DNA of 64,000 nucleotides from JBBIPA01 sp963775935 (GTDB lineage: Bacteria; Chloroflexota; Dehalococcoidia; GIF9; UBA5629). Both the position numbers and the translations under genes were made by a program. The notes under the pieces are model-generated. The model searched no databases, was not told the DNA's origin, and saw only the letters and a list, made by a program, of their open reading frames with translations. The stretch is taken from the NCBI GenBank assembly GCA_963775935.1, contig CAVZKR010000007.1, forward strand, positions 1-64,000, read 5' to 3'. Positions 25,876-35,180 of the stretch are shown here, piece by piece. Each line of letters begins with the position of its first letter. Position 1 is the first letter of the stretch.

Positions 25876-27603
25876 TTAGTTGATTAACTTGGCTCCCCTC
25901 TTGAGAGCGGCTTTTACTACTGGGCTTTCGGTGTCTGAGCTTTTCCTGGCTTTCTTGCTGCCTTCGATGACGATGCAGCGTATCTTATAGGGGTGGCCGA
26001 AAAACTCCCGCAGCTTCTTTTCCACCAGGAACTTGTACTTCGGGTCTTCGATGTAGTTCTTATGGAACTCATGGTAGAACCCTATGGTCAGGACGCTATC
26101 ATCGATGCTGACAGGTTCACAGGCGCTCCGCAGCATGGCATCGAGGTTGCCTTTAGATCCCGTACCACGGAGGGCATTCACGAAATCCTTCCAGTGATTA
26201 TGTATATGGTCGATGTCAATCGACGCTCCCGGCGCAACAGGTGCCATAGCAGGGGTATCCGCGGTTGCAGCAGAAGCTGTACTTTCAGTTACAGTCATGG
26301 TTTCAACAGGCTCAGCAACACTGGCTGGCTGTGGAGGAGAATCCGTCTCAGGTTCAGTGGTTTGCTGCTCTTCCGCTGCCTTAGCCCGTTTCGTTGACCT
26401 GGTTGCAGCGGTATGTTTCTGTGCCGCAGGTTTGGCGCTCTGAGATGGCTCAGGAGCGGGTTTGCATGCCTCGGCGGCAGCCGTGATCGTCTGTGCTGCT
26501 GGAGGCTGAGCTGCCTGGTTTCCTTCGTTTACGGAAAGTGCAATGGATACCATAGCCAGTTCCATCGGTAAAGGCGAGTAGTTGTCCATACGGATGTCTA
26601 TCTCGCCGAAGCGTTTCACCGCAGTGAGCAGGTAATCGAGGCTGACTTTGTTTATAAGGCTTTTCATTTCAGCTAAATCCTCGCTGGTGGCATCTACCAC
26701 GTTCTCGGAGCCGGACTTAATCAGGAGCAAATCACGGAGGTAACCGACCAGCTCACGGTTAAACTGGCGGAGGTCGATGCTATCATCAGCGACGCTATTG
26801 ATAGTCTTCAAGCCAGCTGAGATGTCTTTATTTAGGATGTGTTTTGCCAGCTCTCTGGTGCGCATGTCACCGCTGATGCCGAGCATGGAGAGCAACTGGT
26901 GAAGCTCGAGGGTATGCCCATAGTATGCAACCGCCTGCTCCAGCATGTTTTCGGCATCGCGGAGGCTGCCGGTGGTAAATTTAGCGATGAGCCTCAGGGC
27001 TTCAGGTTCAGCGTGAATATCTTCTTTGCCGCAGATAAAGGTGAGCTTTTCGATGACCGCAGCTTGCGAGAGGCGGTGGAAGTCAAAGCGCTGGCAGCGA
27101 GACAGTATTGTGGATATGACTTTATGAGGTTCGGTGGTTGCCAGGACGAAGATAGCATGTGGCGGTGGCTCTTCCAGAGTTTTAAGGAAGGCATTGGCGC
27201 CTTCTCTGGTAAGCATGTGGACTTCGTCGACGATGTAGACTTTGTAGCGCCCCTGGTTGGGAGAGAAGTTGATTTTTTCTCTCAACTCTTTGATGTCTTC
27301 AATACCGCGGTTGCTGGCGGCGTCTATCTCGATGATATCCAGGGCGCTGCCCTCATTGGCGGCACGGCACATCTGGCATTTATTGCAGGGCTCGCCTTTC
27401 ACCGGCTCCAGGCAGTTCAACGCCTTGGCGAGGATGCGCCCGGTGCTGGTCTTGCCGGTGCCTCGGGGACCGCAGAAGAGATAAGCATGGGCGATGTGCC
27501 CGCTCTCGACAGCATTGCGTAATGTCTGGGTAACATGCTGCTGACCTACTACTTCAGCAAGGGTCTGAGGACGCCATTTGCGATAAAAAACCTGGGAGGT
27601 CAT
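25876..27603 (-). CDS. dnaX: DNA polymerase III subunit gamma/tau
   Basis: 575 residues. Walker A is FCGPRGTGKTSTGRIL (about 44-59); a zinc module reads CLEPVKGEPCNKCQMC; Walker B is VYIVDEVHMLTREGANAFLK; the sensor-1 region is HAIFVLATTEPHKVISTILS. The C-terminal part after about 360 is a low-complexity Ala/Glu/Thr linker followed by a tau-like domain. It forms the clamp-loader ATPase. It is the first gene of the operon with ybaB, recR and recO. Confidence 0.95.
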   Translation of the reverse strand: MTSQVFYRKWRPQTLAEVVGQQHVTQTLRNAVESGHIAHAYLFCGPRGTGKTSTGRILAKALNCLEPVKGEPCNKCQMCRAANEGSALDIIEIDAASNRGIEDIKELREKINFSPNQGRYKVYIVDEVHMLTREGANAFLKTLEEPPPHAIFVLATTEPHKVISTILSRCQRFDFHRLSQAAVIEKLTFICGKEDIHAEPEALRLIAKFTTGSLRDAENMLEQAVAYYGHTLELHQLLSMLGISGDMRTRELAKHILNKDISAGLKTINSVADDSIDLRQFNRELVGYLRDLLLIKSGSENVVDATSEDLAEMKSLINKVSLDYLLTAVKRFGEIDIRMDNYSPLPMELAMVSIALSVNEGNQAAQPPAAQTITAAAEACKPAPEPSQSAKPAAQKHTAATRSTKRAKAAEEQQTTEPETDSPPQPASVAEPVETMTVTESTASAATADTPAMAPVAPGASIDIDHIHNHWKDFVNALRGTGSKGNLDAMLRSACEPVSIDDSVLTIGFYHEFHKNYIEDPKYKFLVEKKLREFFGHPYKIRCIVIEGSKKARKSSDTESPVVKAALKRGAKLIN

Positions 27604-27652
27604 GACGCCCTTATTATACTCTAATTGCTTTATGGGCTTAAAGAGAAAATGT

Positions 27653-29041
27653 TCACCAATTTAGAGATGTTTTTGATTTCAACAGAGGGAGCAGTATACG
27701 CACGTCTTCCACGTCTTCCAACTTGTTAACAAATGAAATGATTCTATTTATATTTTGCTGCGGGTAATAGTCGCGAGCATATTCTATGCATCCGCGGAAT
27801 CGGTCGATGTGGTCGTCTCTGGTAAGTGGATTCCCTGGGAAGCCACTGGCAATGTCAACGCTTTTACTGTAGAGCATGCCCCCTGTCGTTTTTACCTGCA
27901 TGGTCAAAGCGGTGTGTCCTCTCGCATTCAGCGCCGGCTCGCCGGATACAGATATCTTATTCGTCATATCAGAAATTTTAGACTCCTTAACTGCAGCCTC
28001 ATCGAAATGCTCCAACCTGGAACTTCTCCTGAGCAGGGCATTGGCGACACAGTATTGGATGTTGAACTGGCCGTCTACCCTGGGATTGTCACCTATCTCA
28101 AACCGTTTTCCCGCCAGTCTGTAGGTACCAGGTGTTACCTGTACATCGACAGATGAAATCTCTTCCGGCGAAAGGTTATGCTCGCTAATTAAAGCAAGTA
28201 TGGCATCGGTACTTGCCTGGGTGGCGCCACAACTGGGATATTTCTTAAATACGGTATTAACGAATTTATATTGCTTGCCAAGACCGTTTACTGTACCCTC
28301 AGCACTGCTCTTGTCTTTCCCGTAGAGATGGAAGTACCCATAGATGCCGCTGAGGAAGTCTATGGGACCGGTCATATTTATTTGAGCTAACTGAGCACTT
28401 ACGATGCCATTTTGAGAGGCAAATCCTTGATTCAGCCTCACTGCCAGGGAGCCACTAATGTGACTCTGAAAACTCCCCGAGCACCTGTTGAATGCTAAAG
28501 CCAGAGCATTCTGCATTTGTTTGGGGTTCAAACGTAAAAGTCTACCGGCAATAGCTGAGGAAGCGAAAACGGAACAAATGCCGGTGGGATCGAAACCACC
28601 GTATTGCTCTTCATTGAGATTGAGCCGGGCACTTACCTCACTTCCCAGAATCAGTGCCGTCAAAAACTCTTTACCACTGCAGCCACCAATGAGCTCGGTG
28701 ACGGCAATGGCGGTTGGTATCGTTGACGCACCGAAGTGAGGCCCCGGAATAAAAGCATCATCGAAATCAAGAGCACGGGCTATGGTGCTATTTACAAATG
28801 CGGCATTCTGGGCTGGTACCCTGACGCCGTGCATCAGGATAGTGGCTTCTTTCTTGCCACCCCAATCTCTGACTTTATCCACCAGTGTTTTAATTCCAGT
28901 AACGTTCGAGCCAGCAATGATGGTACCCATCACCGTAAGCACTACATTTCGGGCAGTTGCCACTGCTTCCGGAGGTATTTCTTCAAATTTACCGTCAGTG
29001 ACAAACTGAGCAAGTATTTGTTCTACCCTGGCTTCTGTCAT
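27653..29041 (-). CDS. MmgE/PrpD family protein
   Basis: 462 residues with the family's N-terminal helical part (ARALDFDDAFIPGPHFGAST, where the conserved D-D-x-H-x-G-x-H region is only partly kept) and the C-terminal lid domain. KYPSCGATQASTDAILAL matches the usual YP-C/S-H region. Members include 2-methylcitrate dehydratase and cis-aconitate decarboxylase; many in Chloroflexota are uncharacterised. The neighbours (radical SAM, LUD, hydroxyacid dehydrogenase) do not point to the methylcitrate cycle. A dehydratase, decarboxylase or isomerase of unknown substrate is the safe reading. Confidence 0.8.
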   Translation of the reverse strand: MTEARVEQILAQFVTDGKFEEIPPEAVATARNVVLTVMGTIIAGSNVTGIKTLVDKVRDWGGKKEATILMHGVRVPAQNAAFVNSTIARALDFDDAFIPGPHFGASTIPTAIAVTELIGGCSGKEFLTALILGSEVSARLNLNEEQYGGFDPTGICSVFASSAIAGRLLRLNPKQMQNALALAFNRCSGSFQSHISGSLAVRLNQGFASQNGIVSAQLAQINMTGPIDFLSGIYGYFHLYGKDKSSAEGTVNGLGKQYKFVNTVFKKYPSCGATQASTDAILALISEHNLSPEEISSVDVQVTPGTYRLAGKRFEIGDNPRVDGQFNIQYCVANALLRRSSRLEHFDEAAVKESKISDMTNKISVSGEPALNARGHTALTMQVKTTGGMLYSKSVDIASGFPGNPLTRDDHIDRFRGCIEYARDYYPQQNINRIISFVNKLEDVEDVRILLPLLKSKTSLNW

Positions 29042-29093
29042 TGCACCATTCCTTTATTCTTTAGAATAGTGAAAGTATCCTTTTCAACCCCCT

Positions 29094-30398
29094 TTATCCC
29101 CCACTCTTCCCTGATTTCAATTCAGCCTGTCTGGAGGCGAAAGAACGCCCGTGGAAATACTCGAAGTCGTATTCTGTGCCATGGCAAAGACAATGACGAC
29201 ACATCGTCGAGTAGAGATTATCAAAGCCGTGCTTCTGGCGAAGCTCCATATACCCTCTACCAAGTTCCAAATAGTACTCAAGTGGTGGTGGCGCTTGACC
29301 GGCCAGCTTGCTTTTAGGCTCGATGCACCAGAAACCACCCTGTCTGGGGAGCACACCGTTACTCATCAGAAAATCATAACCTCCCAGGGTGGACTTTACT
29401 GCATCTTCAGCTTTTTTAAATCCGAACGGCTGAGCCATTTCTACACCGATGACAAAGCTCGGGTTCACGTTACCTGGTCCCCAATACTTCACGGCGTTGA
29501 TGGTACGTTTTACCCACTCATCATAGCCGAATGCCTCGTTTTTGCCGGGGCAGATAATTCCGAATAACTTTTTATCCCAGACCTCGATATTGGGCTCAAT
29601 ACAGGGAATACCGGTGTCATATATTCGTTTCCATCCTTCATCTTCGAGCGCACTAATCTGAAGGCAAGCCGGATACCAGGTCCAAATTCGTTTTCTGATG
29701 GCATCGAGGAAGTCAGCATACCAATCAATCTCTGTTTTTCCTTGATACTTCGCCAGGAATGTGCCTCCATTGATTAAGATATGACGAAATCGTTTCTCTT
29801 GAAGACCCGTATAGATAATTTCACCCACTAAATCAGCTTGCTTGCGGAGAACCATGGCTTCTCCTCCCTTTTTCTGCTCAGCAGAAGAGGGTGTCAGGTC
29901 ACAGAAGAGACATTGCTTATTTCGCGAAAAGTAGTCGCAGTGTTTGTTGGCGGTAATCTGCAATTGGTCTCTGCCTACACTGAAGACGTATGCTTCATAC
30001 GGAATACCCTCTTCGGTTAGTCGGTTATAATATCCGCCCTGTTCCTCAAAAGAGAGTACCTCGCCTACCCTTTCCTTATTCCAGAATATCAGGTATTTGC
30101 CATCAACAAAGTCAATAAGATAAGGAGTATCGTCTGACACTCTTATCTGTATATGAGTTCCCTCTTCGGTACCGTCTTTAAGGAAAAAGCTATTGGGCAC
30201 AGCATCACTGGCCAGCGTCATTTTCTTAGAAAAGTCGTAGGAAAATAAGCCATATCCTTTCACTCTCAGGTTTTTTATCTTTCTGACCTCGGTGAGCGAT
30301 GACGGGCTCAATCTTGTTCCGAGCCTCAACATGTCAGACTTAATGATGATAGCCTTCTCGATATCTCGATAAGCGTCAAATGCCTGGTAAAGGTCCAT
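29094..30398 (-). CDS. Radical SAM protein with an atypical cysteine motif
   Basis: 434 residues from the ATG at 30398, eight bases after AAGGAG. An N-terminal domain of about 150 residues precedes the radical SAM core. The only candidate cluster site is CDYFSRNKQCLFC, spacing C-x8-C-x2-C instead of the usual C-x3-C-x2-C. A following ILINGGTF looks like the GGE-type SAM-binding strand. The C-terminus carries MCRHCLCHGTEYDF, whose cysteines could bind an extra cluster. No specific reaction can be assigned. It lies between a PrpD-like gene and a divergent LUD-domain gene. Confidence 0.7.
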   Translation of the reverse strand: MDLYQAFDAYRDIEKAIIIKSDMLRLGTRLSPSSLTEVRKIKNLRVKGYGLFSYDFSKKMTLASDAVPNSFFLKDGTEEGTHIQIRVSDDTPYLIDFVDGKYLIFWNKERVGEVLSFEEQGGYYNRLTEEGIPYEAYVFSVGRDQLQITANKHCDYFSRNKQCLFCDLTPSSAEQKKGGEAMVLRKQADLVGEIIYTGLQEKRFRHILINGGTFLAKYQGKTEIDWYADFLDAIRKRIWTWYPACLQISALEDEGWKRIYDTGIPCIEPNIEVWDKKLFGIICPGKNEAFGYDEWVKRTINAVKYWGPGNVNPSFVIGVEMAQPFGFKKAEDAVKSTLGGYDFLMSNGVLPRQGGFWCIEPKSKLAGQAPPPLEYYLELGRGYMELRQKHGFDNLYSTMCRHCLCHGTEYDFEYFHGRSFASRQAELKSGKSGG

Positions 30399-30693
30399 AT
30401 TCGTCTCCTTGTATGGAATTTTGCTCGTTGTTGCTTGTCCTGTCTTTTTCTTTTGTGATTGTATTGGGGTTAGTCCTATAGCTGAATGCAATCGCATAAC
30501 ATTATAGACCTGTTCCCTGAAAAGCGAAACTCTTATTTTGATGTCATCTATCGTGTCGTATTCGTGTCAATACGGCTCCTCATGTTTCAGTGTCTTAAAA
30601 AAGTTCTCCATCTTTTGTTCCTGTTACAGGTGAAACACTACTATGATTGCATTATTCGATATCCTTCTATTATTATTATCTGGAGGTATTGAG

Positions 30694-31437
30694 ATGCAGG
30701 AGATGCCCAAAGATATTGAAATGGCTCTGCGGTCATTGAGGAAGAATCGTTTCGATGCTCTCTATGCTCAGACCAGGGAAGAAGCCAGGAAAATAATGCT
30801 GGAGATGATACCAGCAACAGCCAGTATTGGCGTTGGCGACTCGGTAACTCTAAGGCAAATAGGCATTCTGGAAGAGCTGGCTCAACGTGGCAACTCTGTT
30901 ATGAACCCCTTCATCAGGGAATTTGTTGAGCTCATGTGGATAGACAAGACTCAGCGTACTCGATTTCTTGAAACCTGCCGAAAGGCAATGCACTGTGATG
31001 TTTTTGTAACTGGGAGCAATGCCCTGACCCAGGACGGTAAACTGGTGAGCATAGATTATGCCGGGAATCGGGTGGCAGGTATGATTTACGGCGCGCCCAG
31101 AATTATAGTAACTGTAGGCAGAAATAAGATAGTTAAGGATGTAGATGAGGCTATTTCTCGTATTAAGACTGTCATTGCCCCGGCACATGCACAATGGAAG
31201 AAAATGAAGACCCCCTGTGCCACCACGGGCGAGTGCTCTGATTGCAACAGTCCACTCAGGATTTGTAATATAACAGTAATACTCGAAAAGAAACCCGGGC
31301 ATGCCGACTTCACCGTTATCCTTATCAATGAAGACCTGGGTTTAGGTTGGCATCCTGCCTGGGGTGAAAAACGTATAAACAAGATACGTTCTAATTACTA
31401 CAAGAATACCCCTGTTTCCAAGGAGAGTACCTTGTAA
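30694..31437 (+). CDS. LUD-domain (LutC/YkgG-like) protein
   Basis: 247 residues from the ATG at 30694, seven bases after GGAGG. ASIGVGDSVTLRQIGILEEL, HCDVFVTGSNALTQDGKLVS, IDYAGNRVAGMIYGAPRIIV and VGRNKIVKDVDEAI are the conserved core of the LUD family (DUF162). The C-terminus contains CATTGECSDCNSPLRICNIT, a cysteine-rich segment common in the anaerobic subgroup. Lactate-utilisation proteins LutB/LutC belong here, but stand-alone members such as this are not characterised. It is transcribed divergently from the radical SAM gene. Confidence 0.82.
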   Translation: MQEMPKDIEMALRSLRKNRFDALYAQTREEARKIMLEMIPATASIGVGDSVTLRQIGILEELAQRGNSVMNPFIREFVELMWIDKTQRTRFLETCRKAMHCDVFVTGSNALTQDGKLVSIDYAGNRVAGMIYGAPRIIVTVGRNKIVKDVDEAISRIKTVIAPAHAQWKKMKTPCATTGECSDCNSPLRICNITVILEKKPGHADFTVILINEDLGLGWHPAWGEKRINKIRSNYYKNTPVSKESTL

Positions 31438-31505
31438 ATCAAGGTCCTTTCTCACCATAATCTCGTCATGCTCTTAGGTTTGCCGAAAGATTAGGAATCT
31501 ACAAA

Positions 31506-32498
31506 ATGAAAGTTCTGGTAACAGGCATCATCCCTGACGAGGTTATGAACCTCATTAAAAAAGAGCATGAGGTGGAGGCTAATGAAGAAGACCTCCCTAT
31601 GGAGCGTGATAAACTTCTCCGGTCTATCGGGGATAAAGACGGTCTTCTCTGTATGATAACGGATGCTATTGACGAGGAGCTGTTGAAAAAGGCTCCCCGT
31701 CTAAAAATGATTGCAAACTTTGGCGTTGGATTCAACAATATCGACCTTGAGGCAGCCACGAAAAGATCCATCTGGATATCCAATACACCCGGTGTGCTCA
31801 CCGATTCAACTGCCGATACTGCCTTTGCTTTGATCCTGGCTACGGCAAGGAGGGTGGTGGAAGGTGACAAAATAAGCAGGCATGGTGAATTCCGTTTCTG
31901 GGCTCCATTCCATTTTCTGGGACGTGACGTATCCGGGAAAACACTGGGTATTATCGGCATGGGCAGAATAGGAAAGGCAGTTGCCAGGAGGGCGGCAGGC
32001 TTTAATATGCGTGTTATTTATTATAGTAGATGCCCTATTGCTCAAGAAGATGAAAGGTTGTTAGCGGCAAGGTTTGTCGATATGGATACTCTCATCTCGA
32101 CGTCCGATTTTATATCTCTCCACGTCCCTCTGACCGACGAAACCCGCCACCTCATAAACAGCCAGACTTTTGAAAAAATGAAACCCAGCGCTTATTTAAT
32201 CAATACCTCCCGTGGCCCTGTTGTTGATGAGAAAGCGCTTCTTGAGGCTCTCGGAGCAGGTAAAATAGCGGGAGCCGGATTGGACGTCTATGAAAATGAA
32301 CCAGAGCTAACGCCGGGGCTAACCGAACTTAACAATGTTGTTCTTCTTCCCCATGTAGGTAGCGCAACAATTGAGACCAGGACCAGAATGGCTCACCTTG
32401 CCGTAGAGAATCTCCTCGCAGGCTTAAAGGGCGAAATGCCACCAAATTGTCTTAATTGCACAGGGAAGAAAGTTGGTGATACGAGAAATACCGGTTAG
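31506..32498 (+). CDS. D-2-hydroxyacid dehydrogenase (glyoxylate/hydroxypyruvate reductase or phosphoglycerate dehydrogenase-like)
   Basis: 330 residues. The NAD-binding loop is GKTLGIIGMGRIGKAVARRA (about 146-165). The catalytic Arg lies in INTSRGPVVDEKALLEAL, the Glu in AGLDVYENEPELTPGL and the His in NVVLLPHVGSAT. The length and the absence of a C-terminal ACT domain favour a glyoxylate/hydroxypyruvate reductase-type enzyme over full-length SerA. It lies between the LUD gene and the rpsO promoter and has no clear operon partner. Confidence 0.85.
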   Translation: MKVLVTGIIPDEVMNLIKKEHEVEANEEDLPMERDKLLRSIGDKDGLLCMITDAIDEELLKKAPRLKMIANFGVGFNNIDLEAATKRSIWISNTPGVLTDSTADTAFALILATARRVVEGDKISRHGEFRFWAPFHFLGRDVSGKTLGIIGMGRIGKAVARRAAGFNMRVIYYSRCPIAQEDERLLAARFVDMDTLISTSDFISLHVPLTDETRHLINSQTFEKMKPSAYLINTSRGPVVDEKALLEALGAGKIAGAGLDVYENEPELTPGLTELNNVVLLPHVGSATIETRTRMAHLAVENLLAGLKGEMPPNCLNCTGKKVGDTRNTG

Positions 32499-32567
32499 AC
32501 AAATAGCCAGAGTGATATTATTGGACTCCGGGAGCTTGACAAAATCTGTGCATTTATAGCAAACCTG

Positions 32568-32576
32568 TGTTATAAT
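32568..32576 (+). promoter_or_regulatory. Extended -10 promoter of the rpsO operon
   Basis: TGTTATAAT is a consensus TGn-TATAAT extended -10, about 45 bases before the rpsO start. No good -35 lies 17 bases upstream, which fits an extended -10 promoter. Confidence 0.55.
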
Positions 32577-32621
32577 GCTGGTTTGTAATAAGAGAGTCAT
32601 AATAAAAAGGAGTACTAAACC

Positions 32622-32885
32622 TTGGATAAAGAGCAGAAGACAGGCATAATTACAAAATTTGCCATACATGATGGTGATACTGGCTCTTCTGACGTGCAGG
32701 TAGCCGTGTTGACCGAGCGGATCAACCAGCTATCAGGACATTTGAAGGTGCACAAGCATGACCAGCACTCGCGTCGTGGACTGCTGAAACTCATCGGAAG
32801 CCGGAAGCGTCTCCTCGCCTACATCAACAACACCGATGTCAGCCGTTACCGCAGTATCATTACCAGACTGGGCTTGCGGAAATAA
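32622..32885 (+). CDS. rpsO: 30S ribosomal protein S15
   Basis: 87 residues, starting at TTG (32622) after AAGGAG. HDGDTGSSDVQVAVLTERIN, HDQHSRRGLLKLIGSRKRLL and YRSIITRLGLRK are invariant S15 segments that bind 16S rRNA helices 20-22. It is directly followed by pnp, the usual order, where S15 level and PNPase are often co-regulated. Confidence 0.97.
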   Translation: MDKEQKTGIITKFAIHDGDTGSSDVQVAVLTERINQLSGHLKVHKHDQHSRRGLLKLIGSRKRLLAYINNTDVSRYRSIITRLGLRK

Positions 32886-32914
32886 CGCAGGTGGAAGGTT
32901 AAAGGAGTTCTGGA

Positions 32915-35128
32915 ATGATGATGTATTCTAAAGAGTGCTCAATTGCCGGCAGAGCACTTAAAATTGAAACAGGCAAGCTGGCAAACCAGGCTGATAGTTC
33001 GGTTACGGTACATTATGGAGACACGGTTGTTTTAGTTACTACCTGTGTGGGGGGTGTGGGGCAGAATATCGTTGATTTTGTTCGTCTCACTGTTGACTAC
33101 GAAGAACGACATTACGCTGTTGGGAAGATTCCCGGCAGCTTTACCAGAAGGGAAGCACGTCCCAGCGAAAACGCGACATTAACCGCCAGATTGACTGACC
33201 GCTCACTGCGCCCGCTGCTATCCAAGGGCTTGAATAATGAAGTTCAAATTGTAATTACTGTCCTTTCCACCGACCAGGAAAACGCCCCCGATGTCTTAGC
33301 GCTTATTGGCGCCTCGGCATCTTTAGCTCTTTCCTCCGTTCCCTTTGCTGGACCGGTCGGGGCGGTACGCATAGGCTATATCGATAACCAGTATGTGGTA
33401 AATCCAACCCTGCCGCAGTTAAACGATAGCTTAATTGATGTTGTAGTTGCCAGCACCAAGAATGCAGTGGTAATGATAGAGGCAGAGGGTAAGGAAGCTT
33501 CTGAAGAGCTATTCGTGGAAGCTATCAAGATTGGACATGAAGTCAACCAGGAAACAATCAAGATGCAGGAGGAGTTTCAGCAACTTTACGGTAAGCCGAA
33601 GCTGGAGCTCAAGGCTGCGGAGTTTGCGCCCGAGCTGGTGGCTGCTGTTACCTCAGACTTTGGAGATAAGATTACCCAGGCTGTTACCCAGCAGGATAAG
33701 GTGGCGCGGGAAAAGGCAACTAGCGCAGTGAAACGCGAGATTATCGATACGCTGAAGGAATCCTTTGCTGAGGCTGATATTGAAAAGGTGGTGGAGGATC
33801 AGCTAAAGAAGGCAGTCAGGAAATTCATCCTGGGAAAGAAAATGCATATTGACGGTCGCCAGAAGACAGAGGTTCGTCCGCTCAATAGCGAAGTTGGACT
33901 TTTGCCGCGCACGCATGGTTCAGGACTTTTTACCCGCGGCAGGACCCAGGTATTGACCATAACGACGCTGGGCTCTTTACGACAGGAGCAGCTTATTGAT
34001 GGCCTGGGATTGGAAGGCACCAAGCGTTTTATGCACCATTACAATTTCCCCCCCTTCTCCACTGGCGAGGCGAAGCGGATGGGAACGCCGGGTCGTAGAG
34101 AAATCGGGCATGGCGCCCTGGCAGAGAGAGCGCTGGTTCCGGTAATACCTGATGAGAAGAAGTTTTCGTACACCATCAGGCTGGTTTCTGAAGTTCTCAG
34201 CTCCAATGGCAGCACGTCTATGGCAAGTGTCTGCGCCTCAACGTTAGCTTTAATGGACGCTGGTGTGCCCATTAAAGCTCCAGTCGCTGGTATAGCCATG
34301 GGGCTTGTCACCGGTGAGAATAATGAATACGTAGTTCTGACTGATATTGAAGGTACGGAAGACGCCTATGGTGATATGGACTTTAAGGTTGCGGGTACCA
34401 GGGAAGGAATTACCGCTATTCAATTGGATATCAAGCTCAAGGGTATCAGCCAGCAGATACTGTCTGATGCTTTATTACAGGCACGCGAAGCGCGCATGAC
34501 GATACTTGACCATATAGGCTCGGTTATCGCCGCCAGCCGCTCTGAGCTTAGTCCCTTTGCGCCACGTGTGTATAAATTGACTATCGATACCAGTAAAATA
34601 GGCGCTTTGATCGGGCCGGGTGGTAAGACGATTCGTTCTATTATTGAGGAAGCGAAGGTGACCGTCGATGTATCGGACGATGGCACGGTTATTGTCGGCT
34701 CACAAAGCGAAGAGGCAGCTCAAAAAGCAATCGGTATGATAGAGGGCTTGACCAAGGATGTGGAGGTGGGTGCTATCTACACAGGAAAGGTAACGCGCGT
34801 GACCAATTTCGGCGCTTTTGTCGAGGTATTGCCCAAAAAAGAAGGCTTGGTTCACATAAGTGAGCTGGCTGACTATCGCGTAGCTAAGGTTGAAGATGTG
34901 GTGAAGGAAGGCGACGAAATCACCGTGAAAGTTATTGAAATTGACAATCTTGGCAGAGTAAATCTTTCGCGGAAGGCAGTTTTTAGTAATTCGTCTCAGG
35001 AAAAGCCTTCCAACCTGGCAGGTTCTGATTCAGCAAATAATCCTCCTTACAGACCGTCTCGGCCCCGTCCCGGTATGAATTCATCTATGAGAAACGATGC
35101 CCGGCATCGCCCTCGCATGAACAAATAA
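32915..35128 (+). CDS. pnp: Polyribonucleotide nucleotidyltransferase (PNPase)
   Basis: 737 residues. Two RNase PH-like domains are present (first about 1-230, with YEERHYAVGKIPGSFTRREA; second about 310-550, with GRREIGHGALAERAL and DAYGDMDFKVAGTREGITAI). A KH domain follows (KIGALIGPGGKTIRSIIEEA), then an S1 domain (GKVTRVTNFGAFVEVLPKKE). The C-terminal tail is basic and Pro/Arg-rich (PYRPSRPRPGM). It degrades RNA phosphorolytically. It sits between rpsO and dapB. Confidence 0.97.
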   Translation: MMMYSKECSIAGRALKIETGKLANQADSSVTVHYGDTVVLVTTCVGGVGQNIVDFVRLTVDYEERHYAVGKIPGSFTRREARPSENATLTARLTDRSLRPLLSKGLNNEVQIVITVLSTDQENAPDVLALIGASASLALSSVPFAGPVGAVRIGYIDNQYVVNPTLPQLNDSLIDVVVASTKNAVVMIEAEGKEASEELFVEAIKIGHEVNQETIKMQEEFQQLYGKPKLELKAAEFAPELVAAVTSDFGDKITQAVTQQDKVAREKATSAVKREIIDTLKESFAEADIEKVVEDQLKKAVRKFILGKKMHIDGRQKTEVRPLNSEVGLLPRTHGSGLFTRGRTQVLTITTLGSLRQEQLIDGLGLEGTKRFMHHYNFPPFSTGEAKRMGTPGRREIGHGALAERALVPVIPDEKKFSYTIRLVSEVLSSNGSTSMASVCASTLALMDAGVPIKAPVAGIAMGLVTGENNEYVVLTDIEGTEDAYGDMDFKVAGTREGITAIQLDIKLKGISQQILSDALLQAREARMTILDHIGSVIAASRSELSPFAPRVYKLTIDTSKIGALIGPGGKTIRSIIEEAKVTVDVSDDGTVIVGSQSEEAAQKAIGMIEGLTKDVEVGAIYTGKVTRVTNFGAFVEVLPKKEGLVHISELADYRVAKVEDVVKEGDEITVKVIEIDNLGRVNLSRKAVFSNSSQEKPSNLAGSDSANNPPYRPSRPRPGMNSSMRNDARHRPRMNK

Positions 35129-35180
35129 ACAGGTATCAAAAAAAGCTTTTACCATGGTGAAAAGCTTTCAGGATAAGGCG

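Noticed and set aside
27604..27652. SRP RNA next to dnaX
   Set aside because: Only about 50 bases separate dnaX from the next gene, too short for an SRP RNA.
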